Source: Bradyrhizobium oropedii
Lineage (GTDB): Bacteria; Pseudomonadota; Alphaproteobacteria; Rhizobiales; Xanthobacteraceae
Direction: 5' to 3'
Length of the DNA: 49,135 nt
Assembly: GCF_020889685.1 (NCBI RefSeq)
Contig: NZ_JACMYO010000048.1
Location: forward strand, 1 to 49,135
The translations under genes and the position numbers were made by a program. This document shows positions 19,119 to 29,299 of this stretch, in pieces. Numbering within the stretch: the stretch's first letter is position 1; each line of letters starts with the position of its first letter. The notes beneath the pieces are model-generated. The model saw only the letters and a program-made list of their open reading frames with translations. It did not search any database and was not told the origin of the DNA.

Positions 19119-19489
19119 AAGTCGTAGCCCGCTTCATCGATTTGATGGCCGCTTTTTGCATTGAGCAGTACTGCCACGATGTTTCCGGGCGGCAATTGGT
19201 TGCCCGAACCGCGGCGCTCCAACCTAACGTGCGGAGACGGTGCGTCGGGTTTAGGTCGCGTCAACGCGGCTACTGAGCGTTTCCGTCATCCTGACCGATT
19301 GTTGCCTCGACGAGAGGCGCTGTTCATCGGCTCGCTCCTTCGGTTGCGCGATGACGAGAGCGCGGCTTGGTGTCTGATCTTAGATCTTAGCAGTAGGCCG
19401 AGTGGGCTCCAGGCATCGTGTGGATGATGCGGCATCCCTGTCGCAAAGCACGCACACAGTGTCTCGAATCCGCCAAGCGTTTGGCGTGC
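19119..19489. other. nodZ-fixR interval
   Basis: No recognisable gene. The right end carries the fixR control region listed next. Confidence 0.4.
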
Positions 19490-19504
19490 GCGACATTAGG
19501 ACGC
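19490..19504 (+). promoter_or_regulatory. RegR-binding site upstream of fixR
   Basis: GCGACATTAGGACGC agrees at every defined position with the RegR minimal site as I recall it (GNGRCRTTNNGNCGC). It lies about 65-70 bp before the expected transcript start of the -24/-12 promoter, the position of the known upstream activator in B. japonicum fixR-nifA. RegSR is the redox two-component system that starts the nif cascade. Confidence 0.8.
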
Positions 19505-19534
19505 AAAGCCGGAGCGCCTTTGCGTGCATCGTAG

Positions 19535-19550
19535 TGGTCCAAATTCTGCT
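19535..19550 (+). promoter_or_regulatory. Sigma-54 (-24/-12) promoter of fixR-nifA
   Basis: TGGTCCAAATTCTGCT has GG (19536-19537) and GC (19548-19549) exactly 10 nt apart. Transcription would start near 19561, just before fixR. In B. japonicum this promoter overlaps a RegR-dependent sigma-70 promoter and is amplified by NifA. Confidence 0.82.
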
Positions 19551-19582
19551 ACGCATACGCCATCGGCGCTACAGGAGAGGAC

Positions 19583-20424
19583 GTGGGTGTGGGTCTCGAT
19601 CTGCCAAATGACGATCTGGTCGGACGTCCACCGCCGGAGACACACTTGGGCTGTCCCTTTCACTCCGATAAAGCCCGCGTCCATCGGGGAGAACAGAAGG
19701 CGATATTGCTGACCGGGGCATCGCGCGGAATTGGTCATGCCACCGCCCAGCTGTTTTCGGAAGCAGGTTGGCGTATTATTTCTTGCGCGCGCCAACGCTC
19801 GACGGCGAGCGGTGCCTCTGGGAGTCCGGGCGCGAGGATCATATCCAAGTCGACCTCAGCAATCATCAGATGCTGGCGTGCTTGATCACGGAGGTCAAGG
19901 AACGCTTGGCGGGCGCACCTTTGCACGCGCTAGTGAACAACGCCGGCATCTCGCCGAAGGCGCCCGATGGGGACCGGCTGACGTCGCTGACGACGTCAAC
20001 CGAAACCTGGATGAGAGTGTTCCATTTGAATCTGGTGGCCCCGATCCTGTTGGCGCGGGGTTTATTTGACGCGCTAAGGGCCGCGTCAGGATCGATTGTC
20101 AACGTGACTTCGATCGCTGGTTCGCGGGTGCATCCGTTTGCCGGCAGCGCCTATGCGACGTCGAAAGCTGCGCTTGCGAGTCTCACACGTGAAATGGCCC
20201 ACGATTATGCGCCGCATGGCATTCGCGTGAACGCGATCGCGCCCGGCGAGATCAGGACGGACATGTTGTCGCCCGATACAGAAGCGCGTCTCGTGCCAAA
20301 CATCCCGCTGCGCAGAGTGGGGACACCCGACGAAGTGGCCAAGGTCATCTTCTTCCTATGTTCGGATGCCGCAAGCTATGTCACGGGGGCCGAGGTGCCG
20401 ATCAATGGTGGGCAACATCTGTGA
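19583..20424 (+). pseudogene. fixR: fixR, short-chain dehydrogenase/reductase, single frameshift
   Basis: FixR is an SDR-family protein co-transcribed with nifA in Bradyrhizobium; its enzymatic role is unknown and it is not essential for fixation. The first frame gives the N-terminus (GLDLPNDDL) and the nucleotide-binding motif ILLTGASRGIGHATA to SEAGWRIISCARQ. A missing base near 19793 shifts the rest to another frame, which continues LDGERCLWESG, HALVNNAGISPKAP, SIVNVTSIAGS, the active-site YATSK and VTGAEVPINGGQHL. GTG at 19583 or 19589 follows AGGAGAGG. Translation would stop early, which may reduce coupling to nifA. Confidence 0.88.
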
Positions 20425-20676
20425 ATCAAGCAAGCCGGGCAACACAGCTGCCTTGAGCTTCAGCGCTGGAGCTTGTGTTCTACGCTGACGTCACGCATCC
20501 ATTTCGAAGAAATGAAATCAAGGCGCTGTAAGGTTACCGTCGTGCCATGAAAAGGTGTTACGCTTCTACGTGATCTCGTCGACTCATGGCGCTAGATCGA
20601 GCATGACATGCAAAGCGAAGCTCGTAAACCCGAACAAGGTGCCAGGGAGGATGATCAAAATAACGGAGACCGCCTC

Positions 20677-22431
20677 ATGCTGCATATCGCTTCCGCACGC
20701 GAAAGACCTGCCTCTCAGCCGGAGACGGAGCGCGAGCTCTCGGGCGAGCCGCTGCGCGAGAGCGCGCTGACCGGCATCTTCGAAATATCGAAAATACTCA
20801 CCGCTCCCTGCCGGCTCGAGGTCACGCTGGCTAACGTCGTGGGCCTTCTGCAATCGTTTGTGCAGATGCGACACGGGATCGTCTCGCTGTTCGACGATGA
20901 CGGGTTGCCGGACATTACCGTGGGCGCCGGCTGGAGCGAAGGCAGCGACGACCGCTTCCGGATGCGCCTGCCGCGGAAGGCAATCGACCAGATCGTTGCG
21001 ACCGACAGGCCTCTTGTCGCCGAGAACGTGGCAGCGGAGCCGGCGTTCAGCGCAGCTGACCTGGAAGTGCTCGGTGCCTCGGATGATATGCCGGTGTCGT
21101 TCATCGGAGTTCCGATCCGCATAGATCCGAAAGTCGTGGGTACGCTGACGGTCGACCGTGTCCGTGACAAAAGGTCGAGTCTCCGGCTCGATTATGATGC
21201 GCGGCTGCTCGCCATGATCGCCAACCTGGTGGGACAGACAGTGAGGCTGCATCGCTTATTCGCCGGCGATCGCGAGCGGCTGATGGCGGAGAAGGACCGG
21301 CTGCAAAAGAAATTGCTCGAGCTTAGGCAACCTGAACGGGAACGTAAGAAGCTACCCGTCCATGGGATCATTGGCGACAGCCCAGCGCTGCGCGGGTTGC
21401 TAGAGAAGATCGCGGTCGTAGCCAAATCGAACAGCACGGTTCTGCTGCGCGGCGAATCCGGTACCGGAAAGGAACTTGTAGCCAAGGCCATTCACGAATC
21501 GTCTCCCCGCGCCAAGCGACCCTTCATTAAGTTGAATTGCGCGGCACTGCCCGAGACAGTACTGGAGTCTGAATTGTTCGGTCATGAGAAAGGTGCCTTT
21601 ACCGGCGCCTTCAGCTCGCGCAAGGGGCGCTTCGAGCTTGCCGACAAGGGGACGCTGTTCCTTGACGAGATCGGCGAGATCTCGGCCCCGTTCCAAGCGA
21701 AGTTGCTGCGAGTCCTCCAAGAGCAGGAGTTCGAGAGGGTCGGCAGCAACCAGACGATAAAGGTCGATGTTCGAGTCATAGGCGCGACGAACAAGAACCT
21801 TGAAGAGGCTGTGGCAAGAGGCGAGTTTCGCGCAGACCTTTACTATCGCATCAGCGTTGTTCCCTTGCTGCTGCCACCGCTCCGCGAAAGACGCAGCGAT
21901 ATTCCGCTGCTTGCCGGCGAGTTCCTCAGGAATTTCAACAGCGTGAACGGTCGTACGCTGACTTTGGAGGCGAGTGCGATCGATGTGCTGATGAACTGCG
22001 GCTTTCCGGGTAATGTCCGCGAGCTCGAAAACTGCATCGAACGCACCGCGACCCTGTCGGCCGGGCCATCGATCGTGAGAAATGACTTTGCATGTTGCCA
22101 CGGCCAGTGCCTCTCCGCGATGCTGTGGAAAACTACATCGGAGGAGGCGACAGTCCAGCCGGCACCAACCGTGCCAGTGCCCGCGAAGCCCATCACTTCG
22201 CTATCTGAAGCGACCGCGCCGGTCCCGCCTGTCGGCAGTGAACAGCGCTCACTGGCGCCTCCCGGTACAGTCCTCGTAAGTGGCTCGAAGATGGCCGATC
22301 GCGAGCGGGTCATTGCGGCCATGGAAAAATCTGGTTGGGTGCAGGCAAAAGCAGCGCGCTTGCTCGGATTAACGCCGCGCCAGATTGGGTACGCGCTGAG
22401 GAAGTACGCAATCGAGATCAAGCGGTTCTGA
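20677..22431 (+). CDS. nifA: NifA, master activator of nitrogen fixation genes
   Basis: A sigma-54-dependent enhancer-binding protein activating nif, fix and associated genes at low oxygen. Domains: N-terminal GAF (about 30-185); AAA+ core with Walker A GESGTGKE (259-266) and the sigma-54 loop GAFTGA (306-311); linker; C-terminal HTH (ERVIAAMEKSGWVQAKAARL, LTPRQIGYALRKY). Cysteines 441, 453, 473 and 478 reproduce the C-x11-C-x19-C-x4-C pattern that makes rhizobial NifA oxygen-sensitive; Cys474 is an additional one. The ATG at 20677 gives the MLHI start known from B. japonicum and follows CGGAGAC; an ATG at 20608 would add 23 residues. Full length. Confidence 0.97.
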   Translation: MLHIASARERPASQPETERELSGEPLRESALTGIFEISKILTAPCRLEVTLANVVGLLQSFVQMRHGIVSLFDDDGLPDITVGAGWSEGSDDRFRMRLPRKAIDQIVATDRPLVAENVAAEPAFSAADLEVLGASDDMPVSFIGVPIRIDPKVVGTLTVDRVRDKRSSLRLDYDARLLAMIANLVGQTVRLHRLFAGDRERLMAEKDRLQKKLLELRQPERERKKLPVHGIIGDSPALRGLLEKIAVVAKSNSTVLLRGESGTGKELVAKAIHESSPRAKRPFIKLNCAALPETVLESELFGHEKGAFTGAFSSRKGRFELADKGTLFLDEIGEISAPFQAKLLRVLQEQEFERVGSNQTIKVDVRVIGATNKNLEEAVARGEFRADLYYRISVVPLLLPPLRERRSDIPLLAGEFLRNFNSVNGRTLTLEASAIDVLMNCGFPGNVRELENCIERTATLSAGPSIVRNDFACCHGQCLSAMLWKTTSEEATVQPAPTVPVPAKPITSLSEATAPVPPVGSEQRSLAPPGTVLVSGSKMADRERVIAAMEKSGWVQAKAARLLGLTPRQIGYALRKYAIEIKRF

Positions 22432-22884
22432 ACCCACGGACCTATGAGAGGACAATGTTCGGCGGTTTCAGGGCGCGTCCAATCCCAGCGAAATCTGAAG
22501 GGGACGGTCCGCCCCTCGGCGGCAGCTCAAGGGAGAGGACCCGCCCGCCTGCGGGGCCGCCGTGGCAACGCGAGTTCACTTGGTTCGGTGAGAGGTGGAC
22601 TAAGCGACGCGGTGGTGAACCCCGCCGGCGCGCTACAGGTCGATACCATTGCGTTGTGCCGCACCTGACCGATGCCGCCGTGTCGCCGACCTGCGGCAAC
22701 GAGACGGCCGCGACATTGAGCAAGTTCACCGCTCGAAGCGCTGAATCTAGTGGGCGCGCAACATGCGAAATCGACGGATCGGAAACGGGCGGTTTCATTT
22801 CCTTCCTGCCAGTTCGTCGCTAAATCATGGCGTCCACTCTCTCCCCCAGAAGGCCTGATTGAGCGGACAAACCATGGTGGATGA
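22432..22884. other. nifA to efflux-cassette interval
   Basis: No supportable gene. The frames here are shadows with Pro/Arg/Gly-rich sequence. It marks the left edge of inserted DNA separating nifA from fixA. Confidence 0.4.
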
Positions 22885-23569
22885 ATGGAGAAGCGACATA
22901 AGGTAGAGGCGTCGCAGAAGACGGTCCGCATGGGGCGACCGCCGAAGGACCTGGCTGCCGAAGTGGACGTGCGGATCCTGACCGCAGCGCGCGAGTTGTT
23001 CCTGGCTCGTGGACTCGCCGGCGTCAGCGCCGAGGAGATCGCGCGTCGTGCTCGTGCCAGCAAGGCAGCGATCTATACCCGTTTCCCGACCGATGAAGCG
23101 TTGTTTGCTGCGATCGCCCTGCGCAACATGGCAAAAGTGCAGGAAGGTACGAAAGCGGGGCGCGCCGGGCGGGACGCTCGAAGAACGACTGACGGTTCTC
23201 GGGACCGAGATACTCAAGCATGTGCTGACCGCCGATAGTGCCGACTTCAGGCGTCTGGCGGTCGCTGAGGCGCGCCGCTTTCCCGATCTAGCGAAGGTCG
23301 GGCGCATGATCCGCGAACGCGGCATGCATCACGCGGCCGGCGTCCTGAAGGACGTCACGCGCTCGAAGCACGGCATGGCCTCTGCCGCCTTCGCTCCAGA
23401 GCGCCTGACCAAGACGGCCCAGTTCTTCCTCGACCTCGTGATTGCGCCGCTGCTGATGCGGGCGGTGTTCGGCGAAGATCCAAAAGCGCTGCGAGCGCAC
23501 ATCCGCACGGACGTGGCCGAGAGCGTACCGTTTTTCCTGGCGGCCTGCCGCAACGACGCCGGCCCATAG
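22885..23569 (+). pseudogene. TetR-family repressor of an efflux cassette, frameshifted
   Basis: The N-terminal frame (22885-23238) has a TetR DNA-binding domain: ILTAARELFLARGLAGVS, AEEIARRARASKAAIYTRFP, then ALFAAIALRNM. At about 23150 a one-base indel moves the effector domain to another frame (GAPGGTLEERLTVLGTEIL, ADFRRLAVAEARRFPDLAK to SVPFFLAACRND, ending 23569), resembling the AefR-like C-terminal type. The truncated product keeps the HTH but lacks the dimerisation domain. In intact clusters such a gene represses the adjacent RND pump. Confidence 0.85.
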
Positions 23570-23960
23570 CAAATCGCGCCGGCTTCGCCTTCGCACGTAG
23601 GTTCGAGACGGCCATCAGCGGCAGAACGACCGCACGTGGTGCACGTGCTCGGCCTCATGGTTCGCCCGGCGATGCAAGGCATCGTCCGGAGACCCCCCGC
23701 AGGGCGGCGCTCCTCACCATGAGGAGTATCGAGATTTCTCCACGCACCGAGACCTCATCCTCAAGGAGCCTGCCAAAGCGGACGTCTCGAAGGATGGGCC
23801 GCGTGCAGGACTATCCGCCAAATTCTCTATTCCCGCGATTGGGCCGCTTTTTTCACAACATTCAGAAACTGAACTACTTAGTTTCGTTAGTTGACAGAAC
23901 ATCTCGTGTCCAAATATCGGTACCGAACCGTACAGTTCTATATTTGGCTTCAAAAAAGAC
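23570..23960. other. tetR-efflux gene interval with a palindrome
   Basis: Probable former promoter region of the efflux genes. CGGTACCG at 23918-23925 is a perfect 8-bp palindrome, and AACTA...TAGTT repeats lie at about 23873-23892. Either could be a relic of the TetR operator, but neither is proven. Confidence 0.3.
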
Positions 23961-25085
23961 TGGCGTTTTGCAAACAGGCGGAGTGGCCGTACATCCTTCG
24001 AGGCTCGCTCTTGCCGCGACAGCGAGCACCGGCACGCCGGGCGGCAATTCGCAATCGTTCGCGCCGGGAAACGACGTCTCGGGCACCTGGTGGACGGCCC
24101 TTAGTTCGCGAAAGCTCACCTTGTTCGTCGAGGAAGCTGTTCGCAGGCATCCCGACGTCGAATCCGCCGAATTCGCGCTACGTGCCGCCCGCGAGACCGT
24201 GTTCGCCGAGCAGGGCGCCTTGTCTCCGCAGGTGACCGGCACCGGATCGGCGGCACGCGAGCAAGGGCCGCTCTACAAGCTCTTCAATACGTCGGTCAGC
24301 GTCTCCTACGCCCTCGATCTCTGGGGTGGCACGCGCCGGCAGCTCGAGGCGCTCGAGGCGCAGGCCGACTATCAGACGTTCAAAACTCGAGGCGAGCTAC
24401 CTGGCGCTGACCGCCAACGTCAACACGGCCGCAATCACCGATGCTTGGCTGCGCGACCAGATCTTCGCGACCGAGGAGATCGTCCAACCTGAGTCGGATC
24501 AGCTCGCGCGCATCCAGCATCGGTTCGAGATTGGCGCCGTCGCCAAGTCCGACGTGCTGGCGCAGGAGTCGACCCTGGCGCAGGCCAAGGCGACGCTGCC
24601 TCCGCTGCAGAAGCATTGGCGCAGCAACGCAATTAGTTGATGGCCTATCTCGGGCGGCTGCCGAGCCAGGATCACGGCGAGCATGTCACGCTCGCCGAGC
24701 TTGCGCCTGCCTGGACGGCTGCCGGTGTCCTTGCCTTCGGAGCTCGTCCGGCAGCGTCCGGACATCCGCCAGCCAGAGGCGACGCGGCACCAGGCCACGG
24801 CAACCGTCGGCGTGGGTGTGGCTAATCTGTTGCCGCAGATCACGCTGTCCGGCAGTAGGGCGCGAGCGAGACCGGCAAGCTGTTCTCGCCCGGAACCATC
24901 GCCTGGAACGCGACCTCCACCGTCACCCAGAAGCTGATCGACGGCGGTGCGCTCTACCACACCAAGGAAGCGGACGTGGCGCTCTTGAGCAGGACATGGC
25001 GGCCTATGAGAGCGCGGTGCTTTCCGCGTTCCAGAACGTCGCGGACTCAGGCGACCTCGTCTACGTCGTCGACAATCTACACAAC
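23960..25085 (+). pseudogene. Outer-membrane efflux protein (OMF, TolC/OprM type), frameshifted
   Basis: The pieces follow the order of an RND-associated outer-membrane channel: SGTWWTALSSRKLTLFVEEA, RRHPDVESAEFALRAARETV, SYALDLWGGTRRQLEALEAQ in the first frame; LEASYLALTANVNTAAI, RFEIGAVAKSDVLAQESTLA in a second; PSELVRQRPDIRQPEA and VGVGVANLLPQITLSGS in a third; KLIDGGALYHTKEADVALL and AAYESAVLSAFQNVAD in further frames. At least four indels are present. The C-terminus runs directly into a membrane-fusion-protein tail, so DNA has been lost between them. Confidence 0.85.
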
Positions 25086-25283
25086 GGGCAGGGCGCGGCG
25101 CGGCAGACATTCGTCAAGGCGAGGCCCGCGAAGGGCGACCGCATTGCGGTGACCGACGGCATCAAGCCCCGCGAGAGCGTCGTGATCGCAGGCCGGATCA
25201 AGCTCCGCAACGGCAGCTCGGTCAAGATCGACAATTCCCACGTTCCGCTCGCCGAGGCGGCGCCTTCCGTGGTCGACCAGTAA
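25086..25283 (+). pseudogene. RND membrane fusion protein, C-terminal fragment
   Basis: The last 60 or so codons of a periplasmic adaptor: FVKARPAKGDRIAVTDGIKP, VVIAGRIKLRNGSSVKIDNS, ending PSVVDQ. This is the membrane-proximal end of the adaptor family. The rest of the gene is missing, and the fragment is fused in frame to the end of the outer-membrane-protein pseudogene, which implies a deletion of about 1 kb. It precedes the pump gene as an adaptor gene normally would. Confidence 0.75.
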
Positions 25284-25306
25284 GCTTAGCAGCAAGAGCC
25301 GATACG

Positions 25307-28012
25307 ATGCGTTTCACGGACATCTTTATCCGTCGCCAGTCCTGGCCGTCGTGATCAGTACGCTGATCCTGGTGCTCGGGCTGCGTTCGATGACCTCGCT
25401 GTCGATCCTGCAATATCCCGTACCCAGAACGCGATCGTCACGGTGACGACGGCCTATGCCGGCGCGGATTCCGACATCATCGCCGGATTCATCACGACGC
25501 CACTGGAGAACGCCATCGCCCAGGCCAACGACATCGACTACGTGAGCTCGAGCAGCATCACCAGCACCATCACCGTGAACCTGCGCCTGAACTACGACTC
25601 CGGCAAGGCGATGACGGAGATCAATGCCAAGGTCAACTCCGTCCTCAACCAGCTTCCGGCCGGCGCGCAACAGCCGACGCTGACGCTGAAGGTGGGGCAG
25701 ACAATCGATCCCATGTACGTCGGATTTACGAGCGAGGTGCTGGCTCCGAACCAGATCACCGACTATCTGACGCGCGTGGTGCAGCCGAGGCTGCCGGCCG
25801 TTCCCGGCGTGCGGACTGCCGAGCTGATCGGCGGCAAGAAATTTGCCCTGCGCGCGTGGCTCGACGCCGACAAGCTCGGAGCCTACGGCCTCACGGCGGC
25901 CGACGTATCGGCCGCGCTGTCCGGCAACGACTACATCGCCAGTCTTGGTTCGACGAGGGGACGCCTGGTCCAGGTCGATCTCTCCGCCTCCACCAATCTT
26001 CACTCGCTCGAGCAGTACCGTAATCTCGTGGTCAAGCAGGCCGGCGGAGCCGTTATCCGTCTGAAGGACGTGGCGAACGTGACGCTGGGCAACGACGATT
26101 ACGATAGCTCGGCCAAGTTCAACGGCAAGACCGCGGTCTATCTCGGCATCCAGGTCGCGCCGACCGCCAACCTGCTCGACGTCGTCATGGGCGTGAAGGC
26201 GGTACTCCCGGACATCAACGCGAATCTGCCGAACGGCATTGCCAGTGAGATTCTCTACGATTCCACGGATTTCGTGAATAGCTCGATCGACGAGGTCATC
26301 CATTCGCTGGTCGAGGCGGTCAGCATCGTAACCTTCGTCGTCTTCCTCTTCCTCTTCCTCGGCTCCTGGCGTTCGGTCCTGATCCCGGTGATTGCGATGC
26401 CCTTGTCGCTGATCGGCACCTTCGCCCTGATGCTGCGGATGGGTTTTTCGATCAATCTGCTGACACTGCTCGCTCTCGTGCTCGCGATTGGGCTCGTGGT
26501 CGACGACGCCATCATCATGGCGCGCTCGGCAGTCCCCATTATTGCGATGACCGTGGTGCTGATCGCGGTGTACGTGCCGGTCGGCTTCCAGGGCGGTCTC
26601 ACCGGCGCGTTCTTCACCGAGTTCGCCTTCACGCTCGCCGGTGCAGTTACCGTCTCCGCGGTCATCGCGTTGACCTTGTCGCCGACCAACTGCGCGTGGC
26701 TGCTACGTCGGACGGAGCGTGATAGCACGAATTGGGAAGCGCGCCTGGTACACAAGATCGATCACGCGCTCGAGTGGCTGACCGCCGCCTACCGTCGCCG
26801 CCTCGAATCCGTGTTTGCTACCAAATCCGTCGTGGTGATATTCGCGCTGCTGCTGTTCGCCTGCATTCCCTGGCTCTATTCGACGTCGAAGAGCGAGCTC
26901 GCCCCCGACGAGGATCAGGGCGTCATCCTGACGATGACCAATTCGGCGCCGTCGGACCAGCGTCAGTTCTATGGCCAGCAGCTCTAGGGCCTCATCGCCA
27001 AGCGCCCGGAAACCAGCGTCGTCTTTCATATCGACACGCCCTCGCAGGCGATCGGCGGCTGGGTGCTCAAGCCGTGGGACAAGCGTAGCGCGGCGGCCGG
27101 CACCCTTCAACCTGAACTGCAGGGCACCTGAACTGCAGGGTCTACTCGACGGCATTGCGGGCACGCGCTCGGTGGCGTTCCAGCCGCCGCCGTTGCCGGG
27201 CAGCAACGGGCTGCCGATCCAGTTCGTCATCGGCACGACGGGTTCGTTCAACGAGCTCGAGGAGGTCGACCAGAAGTTCATGGCGGACGCGCGCAAGACA
27301 GGACAGTTCATCTTTCTCGACAACGACCTCAAGATCGACAAGCCGAAGAGCACGGTCGTATTCGACCGCGACAAGGCCGGCGATCTCGGGCTGAAGATGA
27401 GCGATCTCGGCGGTTCGCTGGCGACCATGCTCGGCGGCAATTACGCCGAGTATTTCAGCCTGGACGGCCGCTCCTACACGATGATCCCGCAGGTCCGTCA
27501 GAACGACCGCCTCACGACCGAGCAGCTCCTGAGCTACCAGATCCGCACCAGCAACAACACGATGTTGCCGCTGGCGACGGTCGCCCGTCTGGAGAACAAG
27601 ACAGTGCCGCAGGCGATCAACCATTTCCAGCAGGTCAACGCCGCAACCGTTTCCGGCGTGGCGATGCTGGGCGTTGCAATGGGCGATGCGCTCGGAACGT
27701 TGAAGACTCTCTCGCCCAGTCGCTTCCGACCGGCTACTCGGTCGGCTACGCAGGCTCCTCCCGGCAGCTGGAGAAGGAGTTTGGCGGCTTCATCACCACC
27801 TTCTTGTTCGCGCTGATCATCACCTATCTTTCGCTCGCCGCGCTGTTCAACAGCTTCGTCGACCCGTCATCATCATGATATCGGTGCCGATGTCGCTCGC
27901 CGGCGCGCTGATCTTCATTAGCGTCGGGCCCGGTGGCGCCAGCATCAATATCTACACCCAGGTCGGCCTCGTCACCCTGATGGGGCTCGTCAGCAAGCAC
28001 GGCATCCCAACG
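25307..28012 (+). pseudogene. RND multidrug efflux pump (AcrB/MexB type), decayed and truncated
   Basis: The start MRFTDIFIRR breaks by a lost base (about 25337), and another loss follows at about 25421. The long open part (25443-26987) covers porter subdomains and TM2-6 (VFLFLFLGSWRSVLIPVI, LALVLAIGLVVDDAI). About 25 residues after VDDAIIMA are deleted, including the conserved GREI-type segment. A TAG stops the frame at 26985 and another stop occurs near 27129. PLPGSNGLPIQFVIGTTG onward is open to about 27715, then frame changes occur. The sequence ends abruptly near 28012 (LVTLMGLVSKHGI). The proton-relay and C-terminal helices are incomplete. Confidence 0.9.
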
Positions 28013-28181
28013 GGCTCGGCTTTGGAGCTCGGCTCGGTGTGCTCGAAACGCTCCAACAATCGGACGTGGTAAGCCTCTTCCAACTCCATTTCGTCCACCA
28101 TCGACTGGTCCGTAGCCCTCGTGATTAGCGGCGGTAATCTGTCGCAAGCTATCTTAGCTGGCATGCCCAGCGGAATAGCGT
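28013..28181. other. Right junction of the efflux cassette
   Basis: RND similarity stops at about 28012 and fixA regulatory DNA begins shortly after 28180. No repeat or integrase is seen at the junction. Confidence 0.4.
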
Positions 28182-28197
28182 TGTTGCAGCTCCGACG
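28182..28197. promoter_or_regulatory. Imperfect NifA upstream element at fixA
   Basis: TGTTGCAGCTCCGACG matches TGT-N10-ACA except for the last base. Its centre is about 130 bp before the expected fixA transcript start, a normal distance for NifA. It may be the functional site or a decayed one. Confidence 0.35.
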
Positions 28198-28292
28198 CGT
28201 GTCGGTATTCGTTCGTCGGGATACCGGGCTAGAGGAGTCATCGAATCCGTTTAAGCCATTGTAGTAATTTGATGATTAAAATTCGGGTGCGA

Positions 28293-28308
28293 TGGTACAA
28301 CACTTGCT
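28293..28308 (+). promoter_or_regulatory. Sigma-54 promoter of fixA
   Basis: TGGTACAACACTTGCT: GG at 28294-28295 and GC at 28306-28307, 10 nt apart, with near-consensus TTGCT. The transcript would start near 28319, about 28 nt before the fixA GTG. Confidence 0.88.
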
Positions 28309-28346
28309 GTTCTCCTCGCAGCTGTCGCAACTTTTGGAGCAACTCC

Positions 28347-29189
28347 GTGCACAATGTCGTCTGCATCAAACAGGTTCCCGACTCTGCGCAGATCCGCGTG
28401 CACCCCGTGACCAATACGATCATGCGTCAGGGCGTGCCGACCATCATCAACCCATATGACCTCTTCGCGCTCGAGGCCGCGCTGGAGCTGCGCGATCGGT
28501 TCGGCGGTGAAATAACCGTGCTTACAATGGGACCGCCATCGGCGGAAGACTCTTTGCGGAAAGCGCTGACCTTTGGCGCTGATCGCGCCGTACTGCTCAC
28601 CGATCGCTGCTTTGCGGGCTCCGACACCCTGGCCACAACGTACGCACTGGCAACAGCCATCCGAAAAATTGGTAAGGAATATGGACCGCCAAACCTTATC
28701 TTTACCGGCAAGCAGACCATCGACGGCGATACCGCGCAGGTTGGTCCCGGCATCGCAAAGCGGCTGGGTGTGCTGCAGCTAACCTACGTCGCCAAGGTCA
28801 GATCTCTAGATCTCGCCGCATGTACAATTGAAGCGGAGCGACGCTCCGAAGGTGGTGTCCAGGTTTTGCACACGAGGCTGCCCTGTCTCATCACCATGCT
28901 AGAGGGGACCAACCAGATACGGCGCGGCGCGATGGCGGACGCCCTGCGTGCCGCGCGTGCGCCAATCGTAAAATGGAGCGCGCACGGCGCCGGCGTCGAG
29001 GACGTCTCCAAATGTGGTCTTAAGGGCTCGCCGACCGTCGTCAAGCGAGTGTTTGCTCCCTCTGCGCGGGCTGAGAAAGCGGCGCTGGTTGAGGCCGCTG
29101 AACAACCAGCGCAGGCGTTGATTGAAGCTATCTTTAAGCATCAACCGAAGCTCGAAACCGATCTTGCGGCACTAGCCCGCGGTGCTTGA
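28347..29189 (+). CDS. fixA: FixA, electron-transfer flavoprotein beta-type subunit
   Basis: FixABCX bifurcates electrons from NADH to quinone and ferredoxin/flavodoxin, supplying low-potential electrons to nitrogenase. FixA is the ETF-beta-like subunit. The 280 aa are full length: MHNVVCIKQVPDSAQIRV, INPYDLFALEAALELRD, TVLTMGPPSAEDSLRKALTF, FTGKQTIDGDTAQVGPGIA (flavin/AMP-binding region), EGGVQVLHTRLPCLITM and LKGSPTVVKRVFAPS. GTG at 28347 follows GGAGC; the open frame extends upstream but through the promoter. As in B. japonicum, fixA stands apart from fixBCX, which must lie outside the window. Confidence 0.97.
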   Translation: MHNVVCIKQVPDSAQIRVHPVTNTIMRQGVPTIINPYDLFALEAALELRDRFGGEITVLTMGPPSAEDSLRKALTFGADRAVLLTDRCFAGSDTLATTYALATAIRKIGKEYGPPNLIFTGKQTIDGDTAQVGPGIAKRLGVLQLTYVAKVRSLDLAACTIEAERRSEGGVQVLHTRLPCLITMLEGTNQIRRGAMADALRAARAPIVKWSAHGAGVEDVSKCGLKGSPTVVKRVFAPSARAEKAALVEAAEQPAQALIEAIFKHQPKLETDLAALARGA

Positions 29190-29299
29190 TCTGGAGAGTC
29201 CTGGCGACGATAAACGTTACGATCCCGAAGGCGTCAGGGTTGGCTCGCCACTGGTCACACCGACATTCACCGGGGCATATAGAGCCTGGCGCTGAGGGT

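Noticed and set aside
20484..20512. A seventh MerR-type box between fixR and nifA (CTGACGTCACGCATCCATTT)
   Set aside because: Only the CTGACGTCACG core is shared; the -35, -10 and spacing do not fit, so it is probably chance.
25326..26303. Long minus-strand frame over the RND gene (325 codons)
   Set aside because: Shadow of the pump sequence caused by high third-position GC.
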